A DNA stretch of 64,000 bases from Thelephora terrestris (taxonomy: Eukaryota; Basidiomycota; Agaricomycetes; Thelephorales; Thelephoraceae). The notes under the pieces are model-generated. The model saw only the letters and a program-made list of their open reading frames with translations, made no database searches and was not told where the DNA came from. The DNA lies in contig WIUZ02000001.1 of the NCBI GenBank assembly GCA_015956445.1, positions 62,001 through 126,000 of the forward strand, read 5' to 3'. This document shows positions 11,760 to 23,949 of the stretch, piece after piece. Within the stretch, counting starts at the first letter, position 1, and every line of letters begins with the position of its first letter. The translations under genes were made by a program, and so were the position numbers.

Positions 11760-12888
11760 TCACAATCTCTTCAATGCCTTCTTCCTGGTGGCTCCCGCAG
11801 TATCCTTCGCAGTCCTCTTCACGGCCTTGGTAGCAGCGTTTGTGGCCACTTTCCCGGTGACATTTGCATCGGCAGTACCCAAAGGTGAAGGGTGGGACTC
11901 CTTCTGCTTGCTGCCGTCGCTCGTAAGAGAATCTTTACTCGAAGCACTGGGGAGGGTGTTAGACGGCGATGCCTTGAGAGGCTGGGAGGATGTTGTCGTC
12001 GATGTGGCATCCTTCGACGCGGTGGTGGTTGATGGGATGGTAAGAGTTGGAGTGGTGGTGGATTCTATAGACGGTTGTTGTTGGGGCGTGGCCTTTGTCG
12101 ATTTCGAGGGACCGGCAGACTCGGATTTCGATGGCGTATCGAATTCCGGTGGTCGGACCTGCGTGGGGTAAAAAGAAGGTATTGTCAACGGCGGCTTGCT
12201 GCCATGGTGCAACGGTGGACATACAGCAGGTGTGGCGTGGACGCTCGTTATCAGTCTGGCGCGAGAGCAATAACTATCGTAATTCTCCAACAAGAGCTTC
12301 CCAGCTTCCTCGTCCAAGGCGGACTCGGGATTCGGATAGATCAACAGGCACTTGACCGTCACGAGTATATGAGAGATCCCAAAGGATGATTGCCAATCCT
12401 TCTTCAAAGTGTTGACGCAAATCTCCCCGGCAGAAGAGACGTTTGGATGGAAGATCTTGGTGGCGAACCAGCCTAGGGTCAAAGCTCAGTCATGTTGTGC
12501 AAGAAGCCCACTGATCGGACAAACATTTAGGTGGGGCAGCAGGAAATTCGCTGGTAAAGCTGAATTTGACCTTGAAGTAACCCCCGGCGTATGGCGTACC
12601 CTCTGTATAAACCGGGCAGGAGAGAGAATGTGAAAAGTTGTCAGGAGCCTCCCCACGGCGACCTTCAAGGCGAATTACTACCCACCGGGTCCTTCAATAA
12701 TCCCAGTCACATCGAGCATATTGTCTTCATTCGTCACGACGCGTATTCCCTCCGGTGGATTCGTTCTGAGCTCATTGAGCTCCTTCATAAGCCGACGAAA
12801 AACAGCTGGCGTGACAGTCTGTTTTCAAGTCAACGAAGCGTTAGAACATCGCACGTGCGTAATCGGGTGTCTTGACGCGACCTACCAT
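11760..12888 (-). CDS. UBE2S: UBE2S-type ubiquitin-conjugating enzyme E2
   Basis: This is an E2 of the UBE2S/E2-EPF class, which in animals extends Lys11-linked ubiquitin chains with the anaphase-promoting complex. Reading from the ATG at 12886-12888, the exons are that codon alone, 12686-12818, 12525-12602, 12225-12472 and 11760-12158. This gives about 286 residues and joins in frame throughout. Diagnostic segments are [31 protein letters not shown] (catalytic Cys) and [17 protein letters not shown]. After the E2 fold comes a Pro/Ser/Thr-rich linker, then a basic tail ending KKALKRL, closely resembling the LRRL tail that docks human UBE2S on the APC/C. The 66-nt intron 12159-12224 is in frame; retention would add 22 residues. 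Chain specificity and the APC/C link are inferred from homology. Confidence 0.9.
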
Positions 12889-13148
12889 GAGAATGAGACA
12901 GAGTTGAGGGTGGAAAGTGGTTTGCGAGGTGGGACGCGTGGATTGAGCGTTGAGAACGCTTCGTGCGAATTTCAACCCTTGAGGCGATCCACGTGACCAG
13001 TCTGCTTGGTGCGCGTTGTTGCTCCCGTCTGTTTTAAAACCGCAATACTTAGCCCTTGTTCAAGGCAGTGCAGGCATTACACTTTCAAGCTTCAAGCTTT
13101 TCGTATACAGAGGACGAAACCTAAACGCGGCGCAATTTCTTCTGTGTC

Positions 13149-14195
13149 TCAAAGCCCCACCTCCTCCCGGGTGTTAAGCAACCTACCCTCCATACCGCCT
13201 TCGACCATCACAACCTGGCCAGTTACGTGGCTGGACACCGTGGGAGATGCCAAGACCAAAATCTGGTTTGCAATTTCCAACGGCGTAGCAACCTTCTTGA
13301 GCGGTGTCCTGGAGGCAGTCAGCCTCAGATATGCACGTTGACGGGTGGAGCACTCACGTCGCCAGCGCACGGTAAACTATCTCTGGGTCTGCCAACAACC
13401 CTGCAGCCATTGGGGTTTTGACCCATCCTGGGGCTACGCAATTCACGCGCCCTTTCGGTGCGATCTTGACGATTTCATTCTTCAGCGTCATCGTGAGGCC
13501 ATACATCATAACTTCAGTTCCGTCAGAACCCAACGGGATCACGGGGACTGAGCAGCTTACCGCTCTTGGTTGCACTATAATCTGCGTGCCCGGCTTCCCC
13601 ATATTTTCCAGCAGTGCTTCCAATGAGAACGACCGCAGCCTTATCTTTCAAACTCCTTCGATCCTCTCCCAAACTTTCCAATCCTCTGAGATACTCCCTT
13701 ATGACCAGGAACGTGGAGGTCAAGTTGGCGTTGACGGTCCTGTTCCACTGTTCCAAGCTCATCTGGCTCACTGGGACGTCTTCCGTCACATAGATGGCGT
13801 GATTCACGACAATCACTTGAGCGGGGCCGAACCCCCCTTCTGCCATCTTGCGAAAAAGCAGAAGGTTATCGCCTTCATCACCCAGGTCGGCTTGAAGTAT
13901 CTGGATCCTATCGGTTCCGAATTCACCAACAAGTCCGTCAAGAGACGAAGCGTTGGTGTTGTAGTGGGCGGTTACTTTTGCTCCGTGCACTACGAATTAA
14001 TTCTCATCTATTAGATACATGCCTAAACCTCAACCCCTCCGAGCGGAAAACAATACCAAGAAATTGCCGTGCAGTTTCGAGTCCGATTCCTCCACTCGCA
14101 CCTGCGGAGCTGTTCTGCGACCGACGTTCGACTCAGTTTACTTGGTAGGACATACCCGTAACGAGAACGTGGGTGCCTTTGAATCCGAGATCCAT
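13149..14195 (-). CDS. Short-chain dehydrogenase/reductase
   Basis: This is a classical SDR, an NAD(P)-dependent oxidoreductase resembling FabG-type 3-oxoacyl reductases. From the ATG at 14195 (MDLGFKGTHVLVTG), splicing across an intron yields the nucleotide-binding TGASGGIG. Next come NHAIYV (NNAG equivalent), the catalytic Ser in VVLIGSTAG, and YSATK with the active-site Tyr and Lys. C-terminal segments are NCVAPGWVKTPM, EIANQILVLASPTVSSHVTG and VMVEGGM. Introns lie near 14120-14146, 13990-14045, 13535-13585 and 13325-13352; all have GT-AG ends and keep frame. Length is about 270 residues, usual for the family. The substrate cannot be told. It sits head-to-tail behind UBE2S on the same strand with about 260 bases between them. 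Confidence 0.88.
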
Positions 14196-15671
14196 ATGTT
14201 ATCGATACGACACGGAAACGGGAGATGATGCGGATGAGTCGATCGGCGTCTCGATCATTGCAGACTCGATCTTAACGCAGCTCCCAAATGAAATTACGGG
14301 GTTTCGCCCAGGGCCTCGTGATAATAGCTACGCCCCGTCTCGTTGATCCGGAGAACTGGCTGAATGCGGCGGGTAGGGTGAATCTATCTCTGCCGTCGTA
14401 CCTCTGCCGCTCCGATAAACATTCGCCGCGACTGGATGAATGCCTAACAGTTCTGCTCGAAAGGAAACGGGAAAAACGCTGGAGCATTCCAGGTAGACCG
14501 TGATGAACCCCTAGGGCCACGATTTCATGTTTGACTCTTTAATATTGATCGAATCCACAGCGAGACCTTCCGTCGTCTGGAGTTGGCGTTACTGGACCCA
14601 TCCTTTCCCACAGTCCAGAGTGGTGAGTGCGGGCAGAAGATTTGAGTGGTACGACGGGGCGGGCGGGCGATAGAATGAGCCGCGGCCGCGGGATAAAAAG
14701 AGAGAGGTCGAATTCGAAGCTTGCTCTGGCTGTTGGACAGCACGTTGTGGGAACGCTGCAGATTGAAGTCAACGAAGGAGGCCGCGATGCACCTCGGAAG
14801 GACCATCTGAAGCAGGACCGGAGAAGTGGATGTGGAAGCGAGAGAGAGCAACGGCGACCAGGTTCGAGATTTGGGGTGCGTCAGAAGAAGAGGTGAAGGG
14901 TAGAGGGGTCACAAACGCGCGAAGCTACGATACGGGAGCGGCAGAGCGGCAAAAATCAGCCCATGGCCTGCTTGCTGCACGAAGGTACTGAAGACCTCGA
15001 CGAGATACTCTAACCCATGAGTAGTTCGTGGGAATTACTTTATCAGAACCGCAGTTAGCTGCCTGCAGGTGATTGGCGGACGTTTCAGAGTGTAAAGTTC
15101 ACAGAGTTATAATAACCCGAGCGTACGTGACAAAAGGCAAGTCGTAAGATTAACATACTGTGAAATCATCGAGAAGGGTGTGCAAAGCCTATTCACCCGA
15201 AAGAACATCATCTTACCAAAAGGGGGAAGGAAGGCTAGCGGTGCCATTAGGAATTGAGGAGGGCTATCAGGCGTGTGCTCATGTGTATACAAAAGCGAGG
15301 ATTGAGATTTGGGACGGAACGAGTAGAGGATGATTTTAGTAGCTTCGGTGTGGTAAAGATCGAGAGAGAGAGAGAGAGAGAAACAGTGTGCACATGAAAC
15401 AAGTTGCAAGAATAAAACACAGACGATCGCGGGGCTATAATAGTCACAGGATAGAGAGAGAGAGAGGAACGGAACACGATATACAAAACCGAGTAAGATC
15501 AACGGGGAAAATCGTCACGTCATGAGCGGTGATCGGAGATCAACTGGAAAACGAATGCGAGGCATACCGAAGCGGCTTGTGGAAATCTGGGGATGACGTA
15601 TATGTATCCAGTACACATACGCATAGAGAGGGAGGGGGGAAGTCTGAAAAGCCAAAAGCCGGAATGGGGTC
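14196..15671. other. Gene-poor stretch with GA microsatellites
   Basis: No supported gene. There are purine runs (GA repeats near 15363-15382 and 15451-15465) and open frames without recognisable motifs. A weak possibility is a minus-strand open frame at 14525-14851, but it has no domain and is not annotated. Confidence 0.5.
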
Positions 15672-18600
15672 TCAGTGCCGCTCGCTGTTGAGGTTTGCAC
15701 GCCTAAAGCAAAAGGCGAAAGTCAGAAAACATCGAAGACGGAAACCGGGAATTAAAAAAACAAAGGATGACCGGAATCCACTTACTCTCTCAGCGAATCG
15801 TACAAATACTTGTAGCTCTTCAAGTTCCCCTTCAACCTTCTGATATCCAGACTGTACGTGTCCTCCAAGCGATCCAACCTCGTCAGCTCGACAGAGAACC
15901 TAACCTCTCCACCTTGGTCTTGGCTCTGGTCGCCGTACAACGTGTTCGAGGGAGATTGGTCGTTCGTCGGATTTGTCAACGACGGGTTGGATTCGTTGTT
16001 ACCGGGGCTGCTACTCTCCGAGTCGAGGGGCTGGGAACCAGAGTTGGACACTTGCGAAGATTGGCGTCTCATCAGTAGACCTTTGAGCATTCCTCCAGAC
16101 GACGAAGGCACAGGCAGTCCACGCTTGTCAACCTAAACCCACGAGGGTGGATCAGCGCCCCGTCCTAAAAAAAAACATCGATCGCGAACACTCACCCCAC
16201 CACTCGCGGCGCTACCGATCATGGTGAAGGCCGCAAGCCCGTTTCCACCTTGTCCATCCTTGAGCGCGACACCCGTACTCCCGATCTTTCTTTTCTTCGG
16301 CCGAACACACCGATATTTATACTGACTTTCCTCCTGAACCTCCAATCCCATCTCCACGAGGACGTCCAAAACATGTCTCATCACCTCCGGAGGGTTGCCG
16401 CTGGTAATCGTCGTCTGGTCCATGGCGCCGTGATGCACCCTCAAGATGTTCTTCGCCGCTGGAGAGAGAATGAAACTCCTCTTGAGCGGGTTGGTGATGC
16501 TCTTGTCCGTAGCAACGGATGGGGTACGGTTGGGGTGCGCAGGTGCCGGAGGAACGGCCGAGCGGGGAGTCGACAACTCCGGGTTTACTGTGTGAGGATG
16601 CACAGTCATCGAGGGAGAGGTCACCCCGTTGATCGTGCTCGTCGACGCGTTGAGGGGAACTTCTCGTGAGGATGGTGTCGGAAGTGACTTTTCAGTTATC
16701 GGTTGTTCTTCCTCTGGTACCTTGCCCTTACTCTTCGTCCTAAACCACTCCATCACCTTCTTCGCCTTACTCGTGCTCGCCGCGTTGCCCACACCCGGTC
16801 TGGCCACCGCCGGGAACTTACTATCGCGATGCTGGTGAGGTGGTAAGACCGCCGTGTTCGGCGGTTCCTGGTTCACGAGCGAATCCGACGGCTCACGAGT
16901 TTTGTCAACAGCCGAATCCTTTTCTTTCGACGACGGTTCCCGTGAAGCTGCCCGGCCTGACTTCGTCCGCTGTTTGATGGTCCTCGAGAAAGGCTCGACC
17001 ATGACCGTCAACGTGTTCCTCCGACTTTTCTTCGACGACGTCGCACTGGCACTCGAGCTGTTGACCGGACTTAACAACTGGGGCGACCTCCCTCCTTCAT
17101 TTTGCCTGCCCATAGTCGAACTCTGCGATTGGTTCATCACCCTCCCCGACTGAGCGTTGAGCGTAGGCGTCACTTGCATCGTGGAGGGTCTCCGAGGCCT
17201 CGTCGAGCCGCTAGCGTCAGAGGGAACATCGCTCTCGGAAGCTTGCCTCGAACTCATCGTCGTCGGGCCGTTCATGGTCGACTTCGTCTTGCCGTTCGTC
17301 GAGTCCGCCGTGGACCGAGACCCCCCAAAGAGCTTCGCGAATCCGATCTTGTCCAACGACGTTCCAGTCCTGTGGGTCTTGGCCGATTGGCTTCCCGTCC
17401 CTTTGATACTCATGTGTAAATCGCTTACCCCATTTGTCTCCGGATGAGGGGATGTGGGAGAGAGCGGTGCGGTGACTTCGATCGTAGGCTGAGCGGCCTG
17501 TGAAGAAGAGGTATCGGGAGGGACGGTGTACCCTCTGGATGCTGCCCTAGGTCGTGGCGTGTTGTTCTGCGGGGTGGGAGGTAGAGCTTTGATCTTGGGG
17601 ATGTCGCTAGCGGTGGGAGTCGATGGAGATGAGGTAGTGTGGGAAGCAGGCTTCTTCGGCGTCGTGTCGTTCCTCGATTGGGAAACCCTCCTTGTCCCGT
17701 TCGTCCTCGACTCTGACGCCTTGACCGGGTAGATCGGCTGTTGCTTTTCTTGAGAAGGTTGGCGTTGGGACGACTGTGACTGAGAGAGTTGTTGAGACTC
17801 GGAGGCGGGACTATCATTATACTCCACCTGAATCGTGTGCCTGAAATCATCCTTCCTCCTCCTCTGAGTTTGATCTTGCGGCGGAGCACCCGCGTTCGAC
17901 ACTTTCCGGCCACCGTTGGCTGTGGTCGTGGTGGCCTTCGAACTCGAGGCGGGTGTAGCATCGGTCTTGGAAACGCTGTCCAACCTTCTTCTGGCGTTCT
18001 CGTCGACGAGTCCGTCACTGACAGGGGAGATCACAAAGTCAGCGTCAGGTTTATCCCGCGAAGGTGTCTGCGCGAAGGGATCCTCATCCACACCCAAGGG
18101 AGAAGCGGTAGGTAGGACGATCTGCGAAGTGGCTCCTCTACGCGAGGGCACCGTGGCGTTGACCTGCTGCTGCGAAGGGGGAGAAGGGTACACGGATTGA
18201 TCGGTTGAAGTCTCGTACAACGGTACTTGCTGTGGCTGGTGAGACCCACTGTAGTCCCGGTGTGATCTGCTGCGGGTGGTGGAAGATGGAAGGACTCCGA
18301 CCGAGTTGGCATACCCATCCGCTCGAGAGGATTGACTTCTGGCCATCCGTTGGTTGTCCGCAGCGGTAGCGGCGGCCTTCATCTGTTTCTGATAGGCTAA
18401 TCTCTTTTGCTGATGCTGCTCCATCGCTGCGTGCTCCAAGTCTCCAAGGGTGCGGTTGAAAAGCGCGGCGCTGGGTCGGAGCCAACGGTGATTCATCACA
18501 ATCTCAATGCCGGCTCGTTTTTTGGGATCTGGAACAAGCATGAGAGATAAAAGATCCCTGGCCTCGGCTGAGATATAGTCGGGGAACGAGAGGGGGGTGT

Positions 18601-19629
18601 TCACGATATATTTGTATAGGAGATTGATGTTGTCTCCGTCGGGATTAGCAGGGTCGTCGTCGAACGGAAGGTAGCCGGCAAGCATAGCGTACAGGATAAC
18701 GCCGCAACTCCAAATATCAACGGCCGACCCAACATACATCCCGTCGGAAATCACTAGTTCGGGGGCGGCGTAACACGGAGACCCACAGCTCGTCTGCATC
18801 AGTTCGTCCGCCTTGTGTTCGAACTGGTTGGCGAAACCAAAGTCGGTGATTATAACGTTCCGGTGTCGATCAAGGAGGAGGTTCTCGAGCTTCAGGTCCC
18901 GATGAACAATCTTCTTCTGGTGAATGTACCAGACGCCGGAGATGAGCTGACTGAAGAGTTTGCACGCATCCTTCTCCTTGAGGTATCGGTGGGCCAAAAT
19001 ATGGTCAAACAGTTCGCCACCCGACGCGTATTCGAGGATAATGCCGATGTACTTGTCGGTCTCGATAACGTCGTACAACCGAACGATATTAGGATGTTTC
19101 AGGGCCTAAAGGTGGAAGGCCGACACAGAAAAGCGACCGAGAAGAAGTCAGCGGGACCGAGCAAAGGGTGTCGTAAATGACAAAGTGGATGGCAACGCAC
19201 CCTGAGGACCTCGATTTCACGCTCGACCTTGGACATGCGAGCGGAAGTGTCGATGTTCCCTCTTCGAATCAACTTCACGGCGACTTCTTCGCCCCACTGC
19301 ATATGCAGGCCCAGCTTGACCTTTCCAAACTCACCCTCTCCCAACGTCTGGAGCAGCAAGTACGGACCGAACTTGGGAATGGTGCGACGAGGGTGGGCGG
19401 CAGCGTAGGCAACTGCCGCAGGATGGGAGTAGACGTCGCGATAGGCTGGCAGGTTCTCATCCGAGAGCTGGTGTGGTTGTTGCTGCGAAGATTGCACGGT
19501 GTGGGACGCCCGTTTTCGCGACGATTGAGGTTGTGAGGTTGATGATGCGGGTTGGACAGAGACCGGACGCGATGTTCCTCGGGAGGAGCCGCCGGGGGTT
19601 GGGACTTGTAGGCTGTAGTGGGAGTCCAT
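15672..19629 (-). CDS. KIN4: KIN4-type serine/threonine kinase with KA1 tail
   Basis: This is a CAMKL-family protein kinase closest in motif content to yeast Kin4 (spindle position checkpoint) and fission yeast Ppk1. Exon 1 is 19201-19629, followed by an intron at 19106-19200. The disordered N-terminus leads to the glycine loop [18 protein letters not shown] (catalytic Lys), [18 protein letters not shown] (DFG followed by Phe, as in Kin4) and [13 protein letters not shown] ~550-residue Ser/Thr/Pro/Gln-rich linker follows, then a KA1-like C-terminus split over three exons: [18 protein letters not shown], then [22 protein letters not shown], then a short last exon. A donor overlapping the apparent stop at 15782 joins (intron 15703-15785) to an exon ending at 15672, giving [16 protein letters not shown], which better fits KA1 ends. 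The protein is about 1,270 residues. A checkpoint role is inferred from homology only. Confidence 0.9.
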
Positions 19630-21093
19630 AGGTGGGAGTGCGGAGGAGGAAGAACCTGGGAAAGGGAAAGAAATGAAGGTGGGATAAACGACCGGTCGAC
19701 AACCGAAGGGGTGACAACGAGATTCGGGGAAAGCGCCAGCGAAGAAGGGAAGAAAAAGAGAAAGGAGATACGCACGGAAAGCAATGAAGCTCGCAGACGA
19801 CGCTCTCTACTATTTTGTGCTGAACAACAGCGAGGAGGGAAAGAGGGTCGTCGGACGGGAGGAGGAGGAAGAGGCGGTCGGCTGCGTCGAGCAAGAAAGG
19901 AACAACCTTCCAACTCCAACTGTTCTTCCTCACAACGTGGGCCCTTTTTGATCCACTAAAATCCGAAATAAATTCCAGAAAAAAACTAAACTAGAGGCGC
20001 GCCGTGGCTCGTTTCCCTGTCATTTTGTCTAAGCTCGTCGCTTGGTTCGGCGCTGGGGCCCGTCGTGGAGTTCCTGAGCCCGCTGTTACCCACTCAACCG
20101 CTGACAGACCTCTCGCTACGTTACATAACGCCTCTCGCTCAGCCCTTCGTATCCTTTACATCCTGGTTCCCCCAATTTGTAACCAAGCTCTCGTTCGGAA
20201 GATGCAGACTGGTAGCTAGTGGCTGCACGACCTCGAGGTACGGTGCTTGCCAGATCTAGGATCAGATATGATGGGATCAGCAAACGTCGAGCCTAGCAGT
20301 AGAGAGAAGCGAAACAGAACAAACTCTTCCGCCTCATAACCCCGCCGATGTTCCCTCTCCTCTCGAAACCGTCTTGGATCTTCCAGGGGGTAATCACGAC
20401 TGCGCAGATGCTCCGAACGCTCTTTGGCCGCCTGTCCGCGATTAGCATGAATCCCCCAGCGGTTTGATAGACAGAGACGCCAACCGCCAGGAACGACACC
20501 TTACCATATCCTGGACAAATTTCGCTGGAAATCTGACGCCTTTCTGGCGTGGAACGTGCTATCGTGACATCGCGGGGTCCATTCTTCATCAATGAGATGC
20601 GTAAACATCCGAGCTTCCAGGGGTTCTCTACACGATATATGCGTCTTCATTGGCTGCCACTCCACCCTGCCAGTCGTCTACCCCAAAAACGTGACGCGGA
20701 TCCGCCCTGAGTCATCTGAGCTACACGGAAACGTATTGCTCGGTGGATGCAGGCTATGCCAGGGGTCAAGATCTTGCATGTTGTCGGTTACCCGCAATGC
20801 TTCCATCATTTTGTTTCTAAAAGCCGGGGTCCGGCAAACAGATTCGGTCGGGATTTACGTTTCTGTCATCACTCTGCACATGTGTCTTCGATAGGATAAA
20901 ACTTCCGCCATGGTTCCGAACAACACATCCTCTTGTCCCACAAAGACGGAGCAAAAGGGCAAAAATAGGACCGAGCGCTTCTTGTCGTTCGGTATGAATG
21001 CCAGGCGTAAGTAACAGTAGGATTTGATCAATCGTACTTCATTAAAAACGCGGTCCGTGATATGAAATGATCGTGACCGTAAGCGTCGTTCCT
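19630..21093. other. Intergenic, nothing recognised
   Basis: This is the upstream region of the kinase gene, purine-rich near 19740-19960 (its 5' UTR/promoter side), followed by about 1 kb without a supported gene. Open frames at 20004-20259 and 20293-20592 have no recognisable motif or splice pattern. Confidence 0.5.
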
Positions 21094-23105
21094 TCACTTC
21101 CGTCGACTCGTGTTGTAATCGTCAACCTTGTACGGCAGAGCGTTCTTGACCACCTCAAAGTGTTCCCTGATGCTCGCACAACCGCCGCCTTTGATACACT
21201 GGGTGAGTTCTTGGCCAGCGTCCCGCCCTTCAAACCAAGCTCCGTGCAAGAAACCCTACGTCCCGGAGCGCGATACGATCAGCGACAGCGGAATAAGCGG
21301 GGATAGAAAACACTTACGAAATACTTCTGAGAGCAGTGTTCACCAGTGAACCAGAGCCTGTCACTGACCGTCGCCCTCAAATTGTCGTGGTGCTCCTGGA
21401 AGAAGCTCGCAGGCCAGTTGGAGTAACTTCCGCGAGCGAGTGGGTCATTGTACCACCTATGGAACAAAATGGAGGTTGGCTGTGGCATGTCGGTAATATT
21501 GGGATACATGGCGTGGAGGACATCCATCAATTCTACTTGGACTTCGGCGTCGGTCAGCGCTTCGATACGCTCAGACCAGTCACCCTGAGTGATTACGCGT
21601 AAGGAAGGCACAAAAAAACTAAGAGGAGAAAGACGCACAGTGACGGTGGCAAACAGTATGCCAGATCCGGGGAAGAAGTTCTCATGATCAAGACTCTGCC
21701 AAACGGGGTACCTGCCGCGAATGCGGTCTGCATAGATAGCAATCTGCGCCCTCCTTCAGTAACGCGGTCTCGGTCAATGACTCAGCGATCTCACCTCAGC
21801 ATCGAACCAGAACTTCTTTGGGAATTGCATGAATATCTTCGTATATGTAGCCTATATGCGCGTGTGGGAGACAAGTATGACGCGACGGGGGGAACTCCTC
21901 ACCATGGTCATGCTCTGAATGGCCTCTGTCTTCCAAGGCGGCAACTCTGGCTCCCAGGTCACATCTTCATGTTGAAGCACACCTAGGCTGAAAGAGACCA
22001 GAGCATAATCCGCTTCCAGTCTCGTTTCGTCAACAAGAGTGACAGTTACGCCCTCTCCAGAGTAGGAAATCGTTTTAACCACCGAGTTAAGCAACACCTG
22101 GTCTGGGTCAAGGAATGACTCGGCTTCATCCTGGATGAACGTCTTGAAACCGCGCGGGTCGATGGAAAGCTGGTTGTCTGCAGAGAAACCTCCAGAATCG
22201 ACATCGTAGGTGTAGTTGTTACCCTAAACAAGCGGTTAGCAAACCAGACAAAATAACGAGCGCCATCACGAGTGCCTGACCCAAGAGGATGCGATCCACG
22301 AAGATTGCTGCGATCGACCCGTCAGTCACACCCAAATCGGCCGGGACCAGCGACAAGCTTACCTCGGGAGTCTGAGCATACTCCCAATCAAAGTTATAGT
22401 ATTCTACAGCCATCTCGTGAGGGGTTCTCGGCTTCACATCGATTATCGAGTAACCAGTTCTGGCGGTGGTATCAACCAGGTTCAGGTCCACACGAGCTCC
22501 AGCGGCGATGGTGAGATTTGAATAAGCCTCCTCATATGCATCGAAGAGATCTGTATAATTGGCTGGCCCATCTTGATCAAACATGGCTAGGGAGCAGTCA
22601 GCTGCGTTTGATCACGTCACAGATGGACGCTGTAGCAATGACCCGCACCGATGTCGTCGTAGTATGAATTTTCTCGCGTCTGGATACCGTACTTTTGTAC
22701 GAGAGCCCAGATTGGATTTTCAGGTCCTTGACCTGGACCGCCACCAGTTCCTTGAACCCAATTCGCGCCAAGCTATGGAGAAAACGATCCGTCAGCACTC
22801 ACTGGTGGGATTACGCAGCCAGGATCCCCCGCACTGACCTCAACAGTTGCCTGCCTACCCGGCTCTCCAAACGTCTCACTGTGCAAACGCCCGCCGAGCT
22901 CACCGCGAGCCTCAATAATCTTGAAGTCTTTAACGCCCTGCTCCGCGAGGGTCTTTGCAGCGATAACACCAGCAACTCCGCCACCAAGGATGAGGACGGT
23001 CGCGTGCTTCTCCTGCTGACGTTTTGAGAGGGGCAAGGAAACGGCGAGAGTCACCACCACACATGAACACGAGACGAGGAGCGGAAGGAAACGCGAGGAG
23101 ATCAT
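21094..23105 (-). CDS. Secreted FAD-dependent amine (polyamine) oxidase
   Basis: This is a flavin amine oxidase, probably oxidising polyamines and releasing H2O2 and an aldehyde. From the ATG at 23105 there is a hydrophobic signal peptide (RFLPLLVSCSCVVVTLAVSLP), so it should enter the secretory pathway. The Rossmann dinucleotide motif GGGVAGVIAAKTL and the acidic ribose-binding FKIIEARGELGGRL follow. Later exons contain NWVQGTGGG, SIDPRGFKTFIQDEAESF, ADYALVSFSLGVLQ (second FAD segment) and the C-terminal FAD-binding RLWFTGEHCSQKY, then FLHGAWFEGRDAG. The reading frame ends at a TGA at 21094-21096. Several 50-70 nt introns interrupt it. Amine specificity is inferred from the family. The closest use in basidiomycetes would be extracellular polyamine or amine catabolism. 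Confidence 0.88.
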
Positions 23106-23949
23106 AGTTTCTCCCGGTCGAAGAGGAGCCTGGGGCGAAGGGAAGGGGCGGGGAACAGGTGAGCAAATTTCACAAAGAACCCCCGTCCCGCCAGAATCTG
23201 GGTTTTATAACAGTCAAAGGAAGGATGCCAAGACGAAAGTCAGGACCACTTAATTTTCTGGACCAAAATGCGTTTTTGGGAATCCATTTCCCCCCATCAC
23301 AAAGAAGCCGGCACGTCCTGTGTTCTGGGTGGATGCCACCAGTCCGTTTACCCTTCAAGGTTCTGAACCGGAGCAAGAACAGCAACGTGAACCAGTAGAC
23401 TGCCGAGAGATTTACCACAGCTTTTCGATCATGAGGAAATGAACCCTCTCATGGAAGGCCTGGGGGCGTGATTAGCAGGAATTTCACCACAGCAAATGGC
23501 TCAAGCGTCGAAGAAAGCTGAAGCAATACGACGAGCCCCGTAAACACAAGACCAAAGATGAAGCTGAAGATTAACAAATTTCACACGCTTTGATGACGAC
23601 GTGCAATCTTCCCAAGCCGGTACCAGCTGGGTGGGCACACCTATTCGCGGCACCAGTTTGACGAGAGGCGGAATGCCACAGGGTTGGGTTGTATCGCGGG
23701 TGCCGGTAGTTTGCAGCGTTCGGAGAAGACAATCGATGTTAAGCGAAGCTCGTCACAAATAGGGAATCTGTGAGGCAGAGAGTGGGTTCTCGGCGTCGAG
23801 ACGTTATTAATGCACGCGTTCTACGATGAGTATATACACGGAGTTTGCAAGAACGGTGGAATGGTCCTGAATACCGTTAATTAAAGGAACTTCGGGCACA
23901 AGCCAGCGACAGAGACGTACTCACCTGAGTGGGAGCACCGATCACCAAA
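23106..23949. other. Intergenic, nothing recognised
   Basis: This lies between the amine oxidase start and the next minus-strand gene. It should hold the oxidase promoter. A minus-strand open frame at 23170-23418 has no identifiable motif and is not called. Confidence 0.45.

Noticed and set aside
11743-12171. Plus-strand open frame with Val/Asp-rich repeats opposite the UBE2S-like gene
   Set aside because: It is the antisense shadow of the low-complexity E2 linker and tail; the minus strand carries the conserved protein.
16250-18200. Many plus-strand frames opposite the kinase linker
   Set aside because: They are shadows of the long Ser/Thr/Pro-rich open frame of the kinase on the minus strand.
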